Below are positions 1 through 9,937 of a stretch of 64,000 nucleotides of DNA, in pieces (position 1 is the first letter of the stretch; each line of letters begins with the position of its first letter). The notes beneath the pieces were generated by a model. It searched no databases and was not told the origin of the DNA. It worked only from the letters and a program-made list of their open reading frames with translations. Source of the stretch: an uncultured Proteiniphilum sp. GTDB taxonomy: Bacteria; Bacteroidota; Bacteroidia; Bacteroidales; Dysgonomonadaceae. The stretch lies in NCBI GenBank assembly GCA_927407015.1, contig CAKMJT010000029.1:62001-126000 (forward strand), written 5' to 3'. Both the position numbers and the translations under genes were made by a program.

Positions 1-1632
1 GGCATCGTGCTGTTTTCCGAAGGACAATACAACGTACGGACCGTGTACCTGCAAAGCAACGTTTGGCTCTACATCGACAGAAAAGCTGCCATTCAGGCCA
101 TAGAAGGAAGTGACGAGCCGGAAGCAACCTGGTTCAGTGATCTTGCTTATCGTTCGGGATTATCGCCCACCGATCCGAAACCCTATCAGGATCCCGAAAA
201 TTATCTGACAAAACAGGATGTGGGGCATACATTCTTTCGCAACGCGATGTTCTTTGCCGAAAGAGCGGATAACATCAAAATTATAGGAAACGGGTATATC
301 ACTGGAAATGGAGTTTTGGCTACTTCCGATCGCGTAATGAACAATGTTCCCGGAAAAAGAGCAGATAAGATGTTTTCTTTAAAATTGTGCTCCAATATCG
401 AGATTGGCGGATTGGATAACGGAAAGGACTTATGGTACGACCCCGATAAAGATCTCCCCTATTATATTGATGGAACTGAGTATGACGATAGTAACATGCT
501 GCAAATAGACAGAGGGGGGCATTTTATTCTCCTGGCTACGGGAACCGATAACGTATATGTACATAATACCTGCTTTGCAAAAAGGAACAGCTTAAACGCG
601 CGTGACATTTACGACTTTATGGCTTGTAATAACGTTATAGTTACCAATATTTACTCAAAAGTCAGTTCCGATGATATTGTAAAATTGGGATCAGATTGTG
701 CATTGGGATTCACACGACCGGTAAAAAATTATAGGATACGAAATATCATTGGAGATACGAACTGTAACTTATTTCAAATAGGTTCCGAAACAGCTGACGA
801 CATTCAGGATGTGTATGTAGACAATATCTATGTACTGGGATCGAATAAAGCAGGCTTTTCAATCTCTACAAACGATGGAGGCCATATAAAAAACATACAC
901 CTGAACAGTGGACGGACAGGAACTCTTCATTCACGCTCGGTCATGAAACGTACAAGAGCACCTTTCTTTATTTCCATTTCAAACAGGGCGCGCGTTATCG
1001 GAGCAGATGTAGCAAAATTTTCATTTAATGAGAATGGAGCAACAAGAAGTGAATTACTGGTAACAAACGTGAGTATTGGAAAAGTTGAGAACGTCACGAT
1101 CAACAAAGTCGATATTTCGGAGGTATACGGAGGAAGTTCTTTCCGTGGGGACAGGTGGAAAGCGTATGACGGTTCTCAAAATAAAGCAACGGCGATAATT
1201 GCGGGCTACAAGTTACCCGATGAAGCGGACGTGGAAGGTGGACTTAACTTCAAGTTGCCAAACGGGCAACACAACGGCTATATTGAAAATATCAGCTTTA
1301 GCGACGTGAACCTGACAGTAAAGGGAGGGCACGCTGCTGCCGACGCCGGATTGATCCCCCCGGAATTGGGTGTGGGACGTTACAACGTGTCTGATTTCCA
1401 GATACAACCCTCCTACGGTTTTTGGATACGCCATGTAAAAAATCTTACCTTGAAAAATTGTAACATAAAAACAGAAAAAGCCGATGGCCGCTACGCAGTG
1501 GTTTTAGATGACGTACACAATGCCAAAATAACCCGATTGAAGGTGACAAACGAAGGAGTTGCCGATGAGGCGATAAAAATTATTCGTTCTTCCGGAATAA
1601 AAATTATTAACTGTTCATATAAAGTGTTATGA
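1..1632 (+). CDS. GH28-like parallel beta-helix glycosidase, 5' end cut by window edge
   Basis: The frame is open from the first base, and the first residues already match the interior of a GH28/pectate-lyase-like beta-helix (a block ending in SNVWLYIDRKA), so the true start and any signal peptide lie upstream. Later motifs fit GH28: an NIKIIGNGYITGNG strand, and SSDDIVKLGS, which resembles the GDD motif carrying catalytic aspartates. GH28 enzymes hydrolyse galacturonic-acid-containing polymers such as pectin or rhamnogalacturonan. The divergence from the canonical NTD and GHG motifs leaves the substrate open. Its stop overlaps the start of the PL6 gene (ATGA), so the two are probably translationally coupled in one operon. 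Confidence 0.8.
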   Translation, partial: GIVLFSEGQYNVRTVYLQSNVWLYIDRKAAIQAIEGSDEPEATWFSDLAYRSGLSPTDPKPYQDPENYLTKQDVGHTFFRNAMFFAERADNIKIIGNGYITGNGVLATSDRVMNNVPGKRADKMFSLKLCSNIEIGGLDNGKDLWYDPDKDLPYYIDGTEYDDSNMLQIDRGGHFILLATGTDNVYVHNTCFAKRNSLNARDIYDFMACNNVIVTNIYSKVSSDDIVKLGSDCALGFTRPVKNYRIRNIIGDTNCNLFQIGSETADDIQDVYVDNIYVLGSNKAGFSISTNDGGHIKNIHLNSGRTGTLHSRSVMKRTRAPFFISISNRARVIGADVAKFSFNENGATRSELLVTNVSIGKVENVTINKVDISEVYGGSSFRGDRWKAYDGSQNKATAIIAGYKLPDEADVEGGLNFKLPNGQHNGYIENISFSDVNLTVKGGHAAADAGLIPPELGVGRYNVSDFQIQPSYGFWIRHVKNLTLKNCNIKTEKADGRYAVVLDDVHNAKITRLKVTNEGVADEAIKIIRSSGIKIINCSYKVL

Positions 1633-2975
1633 TACAAAGAGATTTGATTTTTATTGGGTTATTATTGGTTCTCCCTTTACAACTTGTACAGGCGAAAATA
1701 TATCCTGTTGCAAACCTGCAAGAATTTAACAAAACAGTTTCCCGACTCACACCCGGGGATGAGATTGTCCTAAAAAACGGTGTGTGGAACAATGTGGAAC
1801 TTCAGTTTTCTGGCAAAGGATCTCCTGAGGCCCCAATTACATTAAGGGCAGAGACTCCCGGAAAAGTAAGCATCGAAGGTAGATCAAACCTGAAACTGAG
1901 CGGAGAATATCTGCATGTATCGGGATTGATTTTCAGAAATGGTTATACCCCCTCAGGCAGTGTGATTGAATTTAGGAACAAGAACGAAGTTGCAAATAAC
2001 TGCATTGTTTCAAATTGTGTAATCGATGGTTTTACAAATCCGGATAAAAGTAAGCAGGATATCTGGATCCAGGTGAACGGAAAAAACAACAGGGTTGAAT
2101 ATTGCTCGCTGACGGGAAAGACCAACAAGGGAATGACCCTCACCGTCCGGCTGGATTCCCTGACAAGTACCGAAACCAATCATCATATTTATCGCAACTA
2201 TTTCGGGAAAAGGGAACCGCTGGGCGAGAACGGCGGGGAAACAATCCAGATAGGACTTTCCCAGACTTCTCACCTGAACGGGTGGACAAAAGTGGAAGAA
2301 AATTTCTTTGAACGGTGCGACGGGGAATTAGAAATTATATCGGTTAAATCGTGCGAGAACCTGATTATTAACAATGTATTTAAGGAGTGCAGAGGGATGC
2401 TCACCTTAAGGCACGGACACCGCAACATCGTGTACGGGAATATTTTCCTGGGAGATGGCGTGGAAGGAACAGGGGGTGTACGCGTGATCAACGAAAATCA
2501 GAAAGTGTTTAATAATTTCTTTTCGGGTTTACGGGGTATTGGTGTTAACAGTGCATTGGTTTTAGTGAACGGCATTCCGAATGCAAAACCAAAAGAGTAT
2601 GATCAGGTGAAAAATGCCGTGATCTTTAACAATACCTTTTATGATTGTTCCACCCCTTTTCAGCTCGGACATGGAAACGGGCCAAACCGAAATATGCGTC
2701 CAGTAAATACAGTTTTGGCAAATAACCTTGTTTATTGTATGAACGAAGATAGTTTAATCCAGGCTTACGACAAAACAGACGGTATTCGATTGGTAAATAA
2801 CCTCATGATCAGCAAAAATGGAAAAATGGGGGGTAACGATATGTCCGATGGACAGGTTACACTATTAAAAAAAGACGATCTGATTATCCCTATATCTCAA
2901 TCTGTGGGGACTATGCCAAACACGGCTCTATTGGATAAAAGCAAGTATGGACCGGCATGGTGGCAAAAAAAATAG
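1629..2975 (+). CDS. PL6 family polysaccharide lyase (chondroitinase B / alginate lyase-like)
   Basis: This 448-residue secreted protein has an N-terminal hydrophobic signal (about residues 4-22). It then has the PL6 beta-helix pattern, including NGGETIQIG (about 201-209), an ENFFERCDGELEIIS stretch, the conserved lysine K240 in ISVKS and the arginine R261 in LRHG. The 21-residue K-to-R spacing equals that of Lys250/Arg271, which I recall as the catalytic pair of chondroitinase B. PL6 lyases cleave uronic-acid polymers by beta-elimination, leaving unsaturated ends. The GH88 enzyme of the same locus (19378-20622) could remove these. The start overlaps the upstream stop and the GH28 gene begins 7 bp downstream, so this is an operon gene. 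The substrate is not decided by sequence. Confidence 0.88.
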   Translation: MIQRDLIFIGLLLVLPLQLVQAKIYPVANLQEFNKTVSRLTPGDEIVLKNGVWNNVELQFSGKGSPEAPITLRAETPGKVSIEGRSNLKLSGEYLHVSGLIFRNGYTPSGSVIEFRNKNEVANNCIVSNCVIDGFTNPDKSKQDIWIQVNGKNNRVEYCSLTGKTNKGMTLTVRLDSLTSTETNHHIYRNYFGKREPLGENGGETIQIGLSQTSHLNGWTKVEENFFERCDGELEIISVKSCENLIINNVFKECRGMLTLRHGHRNIVYGNIFLGDGVEGTGGVRVINENQKVFNNFFSGLRGIGVNSALVLVNGIPNAKPKEYDQVKNAVIFNNTFYDCSTPFQLGHGNGPNRNMRPVNTVLANNLVYCMNEDSLIQAYDKTDGIRLVNNLMISKNGKMGGNDMSDGQVTLLKKDDLIIPISQSVGTMPNTALLDKSKYGPAWWQKK

Positions 2976-2982
2976 TAATCAT

Positions 2983-4356
2983 ATGAAAGAGAAACTTTTA
3001 ATTATTTCAATCTTATTTGTTTTCTGTAGTGCAATAGCCGTAGGAAAAGATTTTAATGTGAAGAATTTTGGAGCTAAGGGAAATGGGAAAAAGATGGATT
3101 CTCCTGCCATTCAAAAGGCGATAGATAAATGTGCCGAAAGTGGTGGAGGGAGAGTGATTGTCCCTCCGGGAACCTATCTTTGTGCAACCATTGTCCTGAA
3201 AGATAATGTCATGCTTTCCCTTCAGAAAGATGCTCTTTTGTTGGGAACCACAGATATAAATGCCTACAAAAACCTGGACCCTTTTACCGAAGGATTGGGC
3301 ATTGAAGTTGGTTCAGCCTTTATTGTTGCTATCGATGCGAAAAATATCGGGCTGGAAGGTGAAGGAGTGATTGACGGACAAGGCTCAGCCCTGAAAGCAA
3401 AACATATCGAAACAGATACAAGGCCTGAGGGACAGCGATGGGGGTTAAGGCCATTTTTACTGCGAATTGTACGTTGCGACGGAGTGAAAATAAAAGACAT
3501 TACCCTGAAGTATGCCGGAGCGTGGACATCTCACTATTTTCAAAGCAGAAATATTGAGATTGACAATGTCAAAATACAAAGTGTGGGTGTAGCCCATAAC
3601 GATGGGATCAACATCGACGGCTGTCAGGAGGTCACCATTTCAAATTGTGATATTTTGAGCGGTGATGATGCACTCTGCTTTAAATCTACATCGTCAAAAA
3701 TGCCCTGCAAAAACATTGTTGTCAACAATATGCGTTTAAAAAGTAATCAGGCGGGAATCAAAATGGGCACCGAATCGATGTCCGGTTTCGAACAAATCAA
3801 GATAACAAATTGTCATATCTACGACACCCGAAACGGAGGAATCAAGCTTTTCACGGTCGACGGTGCAAAACTTAGGGACGTCATCATTGAAAACATCACC
3901 ATGGAGAATGTGCGGACACCCATGATGTTTCGCCTGGGAGCCCGGTTGAGTGTTTTCAGAAAAAATGAAGACGTACAGCAACCTGTTGGTTCTTTCGAGC
4001 GCGTACTGATTAAAAATGTAAAAGCAATCGCAGACGATGATTCGCAGTTAAACCCACCTTCAGGAATTTTGATTACCGGGATTCCGGATCATTATATCAC
4101 GGACCTGACCTTAGAAAATATCAGTATCACATTGCTGGGTACAGGAACTGAAGAACATGCAAAAAGAATCGTTCCCGAAGCGATCACAGAGTATCCGGAA
4201 GTAAAAACTTTTGGTCCCTACTTGCCGGCCTACGGTGTATGGGCGCGACACGTAAAAAATCTGATACTTAAAAATGTAACATTTCATCTAAAGAACGCCG
4301 ATTATCGTCCGGAACTCATATTTGATGATGCTGTAAATGTGAAGATATATCGATAA
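2983..4356 (+). CDS. GH28 family polygalacturonase-like glycosidase
   Basis: I start it at the ATG at 2983, which gives a clean signal peptide (MKEKLLIISILFVFCSAIA) and avoids overlap with the upstream stop. The 457-residue protein shows the opening GAKGNGKKMDSPAIQKAI typical of GH28/pectate lyase 3 proteins. It then has HNDGINIDGC (about 205-214) and SGDDALCFKS (226-235), which carry the three catalytic aspartates. The usual GHG histidine motif appears as QAGIKMGTES, and the RIK-like motif as GGIKLF. Inverting exo- or endo-hydrolysis of alpha-linked galacturonic acid is the expected activity. The altered GHG motif suggests a non-canonical substrate within GH28. Confidence 0.88.
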   Translation: MKEKLLIISILFVFCSAIAVGKDFNVKNFGAKGNGKKMDSPAIQKAIDKCAESGGGRVIVPPGTYLCATIVLKDNVMLSLQKDALLLGTTDINAYKNLDPFTEGLGIEVGSAFIVAIDAKNIGLEGEGVIDGQGSALKAKHIETDTRPEGQRWGLRPFLLRIVRCDGVKIKDITLKYAGAWTSHYFQSRNIEIDNVKIQSVGVAHNDGINIDGCQEVTISNCDILSGDDALCFKSTSSKMPCKNIVVNNMRLKSNQAGIKMGTESMSGFEQIKITNCHIYDTRNGGIKLFTVDGAKLRDVIIENITMENVRTPMMFRLGARLSVFRKNEDVQQPVGSFERVLIKNVKAIADDDSQLNPPSGILITGIPDHYITDLTLENISITLLGTGTEEHAKRIVPEAITEYPEVKTFGPYLPAYGVWARHVKNLILKNVTFHLKNADYRPELIFDDAVNVKIYR

Positions 4357-4394
4357 GAGTCTGATACAGAATTATTCACAAATAAATATTATAC

Positions 4395-5564
4395 ATGATG
4401 AGAATTTTATTCACAATACTGCTTGCGTTCGGTCCTCTTCTTTTGGGATCCTGCTCAACGGGAGATAAAGATGCAAAGATCGTACAGGATTTGTTGAAAG
4501 ATGAAGTATTAAAAAGAGCAGATCGCAATTTAAATGAAAATCCGGTTACCGTAACTGCTTTTCACAGTGAAAGAAGTGCGGGGGGAATACATGATTTCTT
4601 TTCGGAAGGCGATTACTGGTGGCCCGATTCACTCAACCCGGAGGGTCCCTACGTACAACGTGACGGACAAACAAATCCGGAAAATTTTGTGGCACACCGG
4701 CATGCAATGATTCGTTTCAGTATGTTGGTCGGCAACCTGACATCAGCGTATCTGCTAACAAAGGATCAGAAATATATTGATGCGGCTCTGGTACATATCC
4801 GGGCATGGTTTATCAACGACGAGACAAAAATGAATCCGAACCTGCTCTATGCACAAGCAATCAAGGGCATTACAACGGGGCGTGGAATCGGAATAATAGA
4901 TACCATTCACCTGATTGAGGTGGTTCAATCGTTGTTGCAAATGGAGAAGTACGGATTATTGTCCGATGAGGATCTGAAAGGGACCAAACAATGGTTTTCC
5001 GAATACCTGACATGGTTAACAACACATCCGAACGGAATAACTGAAATGAATGCACAGAATAACCATGGTACATGCTGGGTGATGCAGGCTGCCATCTTTG
5101 CAAAATATTCCGTCAACAAGGAAGTGTTGCAGTTCTGTTCAGATCGGTACAAAACCGTTCTTCTGCCGGATCAGATGGCTACTGACGGAAGTTTTCCACG
5201 CGAGTTACGCAGGACCAAACCATACGGATATTCGCTTTTCAATCTCGATGCTATGGCCACGGTATGCCAGATATTATCGACCGAAGAAGATAACCTGTGG
5301 ACATATACCACAACGGACGGAAAAAATATTCAGAAAGGAATTGATTTCATGTTACCTTTTGTAACAGATAAATCTTCGTGGGAATATCAACCTGATGTAA
5401 TGTATTGGGATGAGTGGCCTGTTGCACAACCTTTCCTGCTCTTTGGATCAATGGGATTAAAGAACCGGGCGTACCTGGAGACATGGAGAACACTTGACCA
5501 TTTCCCTGAAAACGACGAAGTGATTCGTAACCTGCCGATACGAAATCCATTGATATGGCTCTAA
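4395..5564 (+). CDS. Alginate-lyase-fold (PF05426) lipoprotein, PL5/PL38-like uronate lyase
   Basis: A lipoprotein signal with lipobox LLLGSC (Cys20) predicts membrane anchoring. The 389-residue protein has the alpha/alpha-toroid signatures of PF05426: DYWWPDSLNPEGPYVQRDG near 73-91, HRHAM (101-105), the NNHGTCW motif (222-228) with catalytic-type Asn/His, and a tyrosine-rich PYGYSLFNLDAM segment near 278-289. Related families cleave alginate (PL5) or glucuronan (PL38) by beta-elimination. I favour a PL38-like enzyme because of the tryptophan-rich N-terminus, but this is weak. Together with PL6 and GH88 it points to a uronic acid-rich backbone. An ATG also occurs one codon downstream. Confidence 0.8.
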   Translation: MMRILFTILLAFGPLLLGSCSTGDKDAKIVQDLLKDEVLKRADRNLNENPVTVTAFHSERSAGGIHDFFSEGDYWWPDSLNPEGPYVQRDGQTNPENFVAHRHAMIRFSMLVGNLTSAYLLTKDQKYIDAALVHIRAWFINDETKMNPNLLYAQAIKGITTGRGIGIIDTIHLIEVVQSLLQMEKYGLLSDEDLKGTKQWFSEYLTWLTTHPNGITEMNAQNNHGTCWVMQAAIFAKYSVNKEVLQFCSDRYKTVLLPDQMATDGSFPRELRRTKPYGYSLFNLDAMATVCQILSTEEDNLWTYTTTDGKNIQKGIDFMLPFVTDKSSWEYQPDVMYWDEWPVAQPFLLFGSMGLKNRAYLETWRTLDHFPENDEVIRNLPIRNPLIWL

Positions 5565-5596
5565 TCATCACATCATAATCAGCATAAAAAAATCAA

Positions 5597-7732
5597 ATGA
5601 AGAAAATAATATTAAGTGTGACTTTATATCTTGCAGCGTTGTTCATTTCTGCACAAGTGAGCTGGCAACAAGTTGAGCCAGGCGTCTGGAAAGGTATTGT
5701 CGGAACACCCGAAGCGTACTCTTTACTGAGTGTCGCGGATGTTTCACCTCAGTCCGAGGCGTTGAGGAAAATGCCTGTCATTAGCTTTCCTGCACTTGGG
5801 AACGAAGTCGTTGGAGCTGTATCGGGAGGTAAAACGTCGTTGAGAATACCCCTTGTAAAAGGAGAGCAATTATATGGCTTCGGGTTGAATTTTCAGACGG
5901 TGCATCAACGCGGAAAAATTCTGAACCTGCATGTCGACCATTACGGAGGAAAGGATAATGGGCGAACACATGCTCCGGTGCCTTTTTACGTTTCCAGTCA
6001 GGGATATGGCGTATTGGTAAATTCTGCCCGCTATGTAACTGTTTACGCAGGGACTGGCGTTCGAAAAGACAGTCCCAATGCGCCGGTAGCTCAAGACAGG
6101 AATACCGATAAAAACTGGTCGTCACGCCCCTATTCCGATGCTGTAGAGATATTGATTCCTGCCGAAGGTGTGGAAATATATCTCTTTGCAGGTCCTACAA
6201 CACTGGATGCTATTCGCAGGTATAATTTGTTTTGTGGCGGAGGTACGCTGCCTCCGCGCTGGGGATTAGGTTTTACCCAGCGCACACAAAGACTGTATAC
6301 CGATGAACAGGTGAAGGAAGAGGTGGCATTGTTTGAAGAAAAAGGGTTCCCGCTGGATTACATCGGTCTGGAACCCGGGTGGCAGAGCAAAGCCTATCCT
6401 TGCACCTTTGAATGGGATAAAGGCAGATATCCCGATCCTACAGGTTTTGTGAAAGAGATGGCAGAACAGGGTGTGCGCATCAATTTATGGACCAACCCCT
6501 ATATCTCTCCGGCTTCCGGCATTTACAGGGAGATGTACCCGTTGAGTGGTTCCCACACGGTTTGGAATGGAATTGTACCCGACTTTTCCATGGGTGCAGC
6601 ACAAAAAATATGGAAAGAAAAGCTGGAGAAGGAGCATGTTTCTATTGGTGTCAGCGGATATAAAATTGATGAGGTAGATGGTTACGATCACTATCTATGG
6701 CCTGATGTAGCCACCTTTCCTTCCGGATTAAGTGCAGAACAGATGCGTCAGACCTATGGCTTGTGGGTTCAGAAAATTACGGCCGATATGTATAAAGATC
6801 GAAATGTAAGAACATTTGGTTTGGTGAGAGCCTCCAATGCAGGAGGTAATTCTTTACCCTATGTCATTTACAATGATTATTACAGTCATGAGGACTTTAT
6901 CACTGCATTGATCAACAGTGGATTTAGCGGTGTGTTATGGACCCCGGAAGTGAGAGGTTCCAAAACCGGCGAAGAGTGGTTAAGACGATTCCAATCGGTC
7001 GTATTTTCTCCCATGGCAATGATCAATGCCTGGTCCAGCGGGACAAAACCATGGTCATTCCCTGAAGTAGCGGAGAATGTAAAAGAATATGCGCTACTAC
7101 GGATGGAGATGTTGCCCTATTGGTATTCTGAATTTGCAAAGTATCGTTTTGAAGGCACCCCTCCCTTCAGGGGAATGAATCTGGAACCGGGTTTTAGTGT
7201 GATGGTAACCGAAGAGCTCCTGTCACAGAACCTGGAAGACAATCCCTATCTGGAGGCGGTAAACAGAGAAGTAAAAGACCAGTATATGGCAGGAGAGTAT
7301 CTTCTGGTAGCCCCCATGTTTGTGGGTCAGGAATCGCGCAGAGTGATCCTTCCCAAAGGGAACTGGTATGATTTCTATACAGGCGAATATGCCGGAAACG
7401 GTGAAGTGATCACCGTGACACCCGGATTGGAAAAAATACCGGTATTCGTGAAAGATGGCGGAATCATCCCCATGATGGCCCCCCTGTTGCATGCACCGAA
7501 AGCGGGTGATATAGTGGATCTTGAAGTCCGTCATTACGGAACAAAACCAAACAGCTACCTGCTCTACGACGATGATGGCGAAACATTCGATTACGAAAAA
7601 GGAGCATATTCCTGGCGAACATTGACTGTGAAAACTGACAAAAAGAACAGGCTGACCGGAGAAATCTCTAAAGCAGAAAGGAACAAGCCAAACACAATCG
7701 GCAAAGTAACGTGGAGATTCATGACAAAATAG
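5597..7732 (+). CDS. GH31 family alpha-glycosidase
   Basis: This 711-residue protein has a Sec signal ending around AALFISAQ (residue 20), an N-terminal beta-sandwich and the GH31 barrel. The motif GYKIDEVDG carries D358, the likely nucleophile. The region YNDYYSHEDF supplies D433, a candidate acid/base in place of the common WSGDN motif. LPPRWGLGF (218-226) and the C-terminal YLLYDDDGETFDYEKG strand are family-typical. GH31 includes alpha-glucosidases, alpha-xylosidases and alpha-galactosidases. The absence of WSGDN and the WTPEVRG motif mean I cannot name the sugar. It sits 32 bp after the lyase gene and 22 bp before GH36, in one operon. Confidence 0.88.
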   Translation: MKKIILSVTLYLAALFISAQVSWQQVEPGVWKGIVGTPEAYSLLSVADVSPQSEALRKMPVISFPALGNEVVGAVSGGKTSLRIPLVKGEQLYGFGLNFQTVHQRGKILNLHVDHYGGKDNGRTHAPVPFYVSSQGYGVLVNSARYVTVYAGTGVRKDSPNAPVAQDRNTDKNWSSRPYSDAVEILIPAEGVEIYLFAGPTTLDAIRRYNLFCGGGTLPPRWGLGFTQRTQRLYTDEQVKEEVALFEEKGFPLDYIGLEPGWQSKAYPCTFEWDKGRYPDPTGFVKEMAEQGVRINLWTNPYISPASGIYREMYPLSGSHTVWNGIVPDFSMGAAQKIWKEKLEKEHVSIGVSGYKIDEVDGYDHYLWPDVATFPSGLSAEQMRQTYGLWVQKITADMYKDRNVRTFGLVRASNAGGNSLPYVIYNDYYSHEDFITALINSGFSGVLWTPEVRGSKTGEEWLRRFQSVVFSPMAMINAWSSGTKPWSFPEVAENVKEYALLRMEMLPYWYSEFAKYRFEGTPPFRGMNLEPGFSVMVTEELLSQNLEDNPYLEAVNREVKDQYMAGEYLLVAPMFVGQESRRVILPKGNWYDFYTGEYAGNGEVITVTPGLEKIPVFVKDGGIIPMMAPLLHAPKAGDIVDLEVRHYGTKPNSYLLYDDDGETFDYEKGAYSWRTLTVKTDKKNRLTGEISKAERNKPNTIGKVTWRFMTK

Positions 7733-7754
7733 AAACAGCTAATCAGAAAAAAGA

Positions 7755-9926
7755 ATGATTCGAAAAAATATAGGACTTTCCATCCTGCTTTTTGTCTGTC
7801 TTATCATACAGGCACAGGACTCCCCTGTCGCAAAAAAAATCTTTAGCATCACATCGGGAGAATTGAAACTGACGCTGATGGTGGGAAACGATGACCGGCT
7901 TTACCAGCTCTATTTTGGGAATGCAGATACCAATGTTGCCATACCGCAAAAACTCCCGACGCGGGAATGGGAATTTTTACCGCCGTATGGAAACGGCGTA
8001 CTTACGGAGCCGGCAATTCAGGCAACCCACTCAGATGGCAATACTTCTACTGAGCTTCACTATGTAAATCACAACACGGAAGTAATGCCAGATGGATTAG
8101 AACTGACAACAATTTCTTTAAAAGATCCGGCATATCCGTTTTATGTGGAAATTTACCTGAAATCCTATCCGAAAACCAATGTACTGGAGATATGGAATTC
8201 CATTTCACATGACGAAAACAGTAAAATTACCCTTTACCGGTATGCTTCGGCCTCTCCTGTTTTGAAAGCCAAAGAATACTGGATGACGCAGTTTATCGGA
8301 AACTATAAACGGGAAGCAACACTTTCGGAAGAAAAATTAACGGAAGGAATAAAGATCCTGGATTCAAAACTCGGTATACGGGCAACGCAAATGCGCATTC
8401 CTTCGTTTATGCTTTCCATGAATCAAAAAGCAGAGGAAAACAGTGGCGAAATTTATGGGGCATCACTGAGCTGGCCGGGAAGTTTTCAGATGGCTTTTGA
8501 TATGGATTGGAATAAAAATTTACGCATCCTCCCCGGGATGAATCCAACAGGCGCACAATATCATCTGCAAAAAGGTGAAAAATTCACTACACCGGCAATT
8601 GTCTGGGCATATAGCAAAAACGGGAAAGGTGATATCAGCCGTAAATTTCACCGCTGGTCGACCGATTATGTCATCAGAGATCCACAAAAAAACCGGCCCG
8701 TTTTACTTAACAACTGGGAGGCAACGCATTGTGATTTTGACGAGAAGAAGCTGACCGCCCTTTTCGACGGAGCACAGAAAGTGGGTGCCGAGCTGTTTCT
8801 GCTCGATGATGGCTGGTTTGGAAATGGGGAGTTTTCCCGGGACGACGATAAGAGAGGACTGGGAGACTGGCAGATTTCCCGTAAAAAACTTCCAAACGGA
8901 TTCCCTTATTTGGTGAAAGAGGCAAACAAAAGGAGTATAGACTTTGGAATTTGGATTGAACCCGAGATGGTTAATCCCAATAGCGAACTTTACCAAAAGC
9001 ATCCGGACTGGATTATCACGCAATCAAAACGTGAACCTATTTTGGGCCGAAATCAGGAAATTCTCGATTTGACCCGTCCCGACGTGCAGACATTCGAATG
9101 GAATGTCATCCATGACATCTTACATCCCAATCCGGATGTAGCCTATGTAAAATGGGACTGTAACCGCTATGTAACTCAACCGGGTTCAAATTATCTATCC
9201 ACGGATGAACAAAGCCATCTTCTGATTAATTACAACAGGGAATTGTTAAAGTTAATGGAACGTTTCGCTACAACTTTTCCCAATGTCATGGCAATGATCT
9301 GCTCCGGGGGCGGAGGCAGAGTCGATTTTGGTTCGTTGCGGTATTTCCACTCATTCTGGCCAAGCGACAATACGGACCCGATTCAACGCGTGAAAATTCA
9401 ATGGGGTTTTTCCCATTTCTTTCCTGCAAGCACTATTTCTTCGCATGTTACCCGCATGGGAAAAGCCAAAATGAAATTTGCCATAGACGTGGCATTGAGC
9501 GGGGCATTTGGTGTAGACCTGGCATTAGACAATGCAACACCCGAAGAACGTGAACAAATAGCGGAAGGTATCCGGATTTACAAAAACACAATCCGAAATC
9601 TGGTGATGTCGGGAGAGTTGTATCGCCTGCTCTCTCCGTATGATAGCCCGACATCTGCATTAAGTTATGTGTCGCCAGGGAAAGATAAAGCGGTTGTGTA
9701 TATTTATCAGATAGATGACGGGAAAGTTCCCATAATCACACTGAATGGTTTGGCAAAAGACAGAAAATATTTCATCAGGGAAATGAATATCCCAAAGGGT
9801 ACAATTTCGAAGTTCCCGGCCAATGGAAAAGTGTTTCCGGGTTCGGAATTAATGGAAATAGGAATTGAGAATCCACTGTCTGTGAAGTATGAGAGTGCTG
9901 TGTTTGAATTAAGTGTTGTAAATTAA
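7755..9926 (+). CDS. GH36 alpha-galactosidase
   Basis: This secreted 723-residue protein has a signal peptide of about 20 residues ending at IIQAQ. Its GH36 catalytic motifs are complete: LLDDGWFG (349-356), WIEPEMVNP (400-408), VKWDCNR with nucleophile D468, CSGGGGRVDFG (516-526) and FWPSDNTDP with acid/base D538. The expected reaction is retaining hydrolysis of terminal alpha-galactosyl residues. It follows GH31 at 22 bp and precedes the six-hairpin glycosidase at 11 bp, consistent with coordinated side-chain trimming in the periplasm. Length and motif order are standard. Confidence 0.92.
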   Translation: MIRKNIGLSILLFVCLIIQAQDSPVAKKIFSITSGELKLTLMVGNDDRLYQLYFGNADTNVAIPQKLPTREWEFLPPYGNGVLTEPAIQATHSDGNTSTELHYVNHNTEVMPDGLELTTISLKDPAYPFYVEIYLKSYPKTNVLEIWNSISHDENSKITLYRYASASPVLKAKEYWMTQFIGNYKREATLSEEKLTEGIKILDSKLGIRATQMRIPSFMLSMNQKAEENSGEIYGASLSWPGSFQMAFDMDWNKNLRILPGMNPTGAQYHLQKGEKFTTPAIVWAYSKNGKGDISRKFHRWSTDYVIRDPQKNRPVLLNNWEATHCDFDEKKLTALFDGAQKVGAELFLLDDGWFGNGEFSRDDDKRGLGDWQISRKKLPNGFPYLVKEANKRSIDFGIWIEPEMVNPNSELYQKHPDWIITQSKREPILGRNQEILDLTRPDVQTFEWNVIHDILHPNPDVAYVKWDCNRYVTQPGSNYLSTDEQSHLLINYNRELLKLMERFATTFPNVMAMICSGGGGRVDFGSLRYFHSFWPSDNTDPIQRVKIQWGFSHFFPASTISSHVTRMGKAKMKFAIDVALSGAFGVDLALDNATPEEREQIAEGIRIYKNTIRNLVMSGELYRLLSPYDSPTSALSYVSPGKDKAVVYIYQIDDGKVPIITLNGLAKDRKYFIREMNIPKGTISKFPANGKVFPGSELMEIGIENPLSVKYESAVFELSVVN

Positions 9927-9937
9927 AAGATAAACCG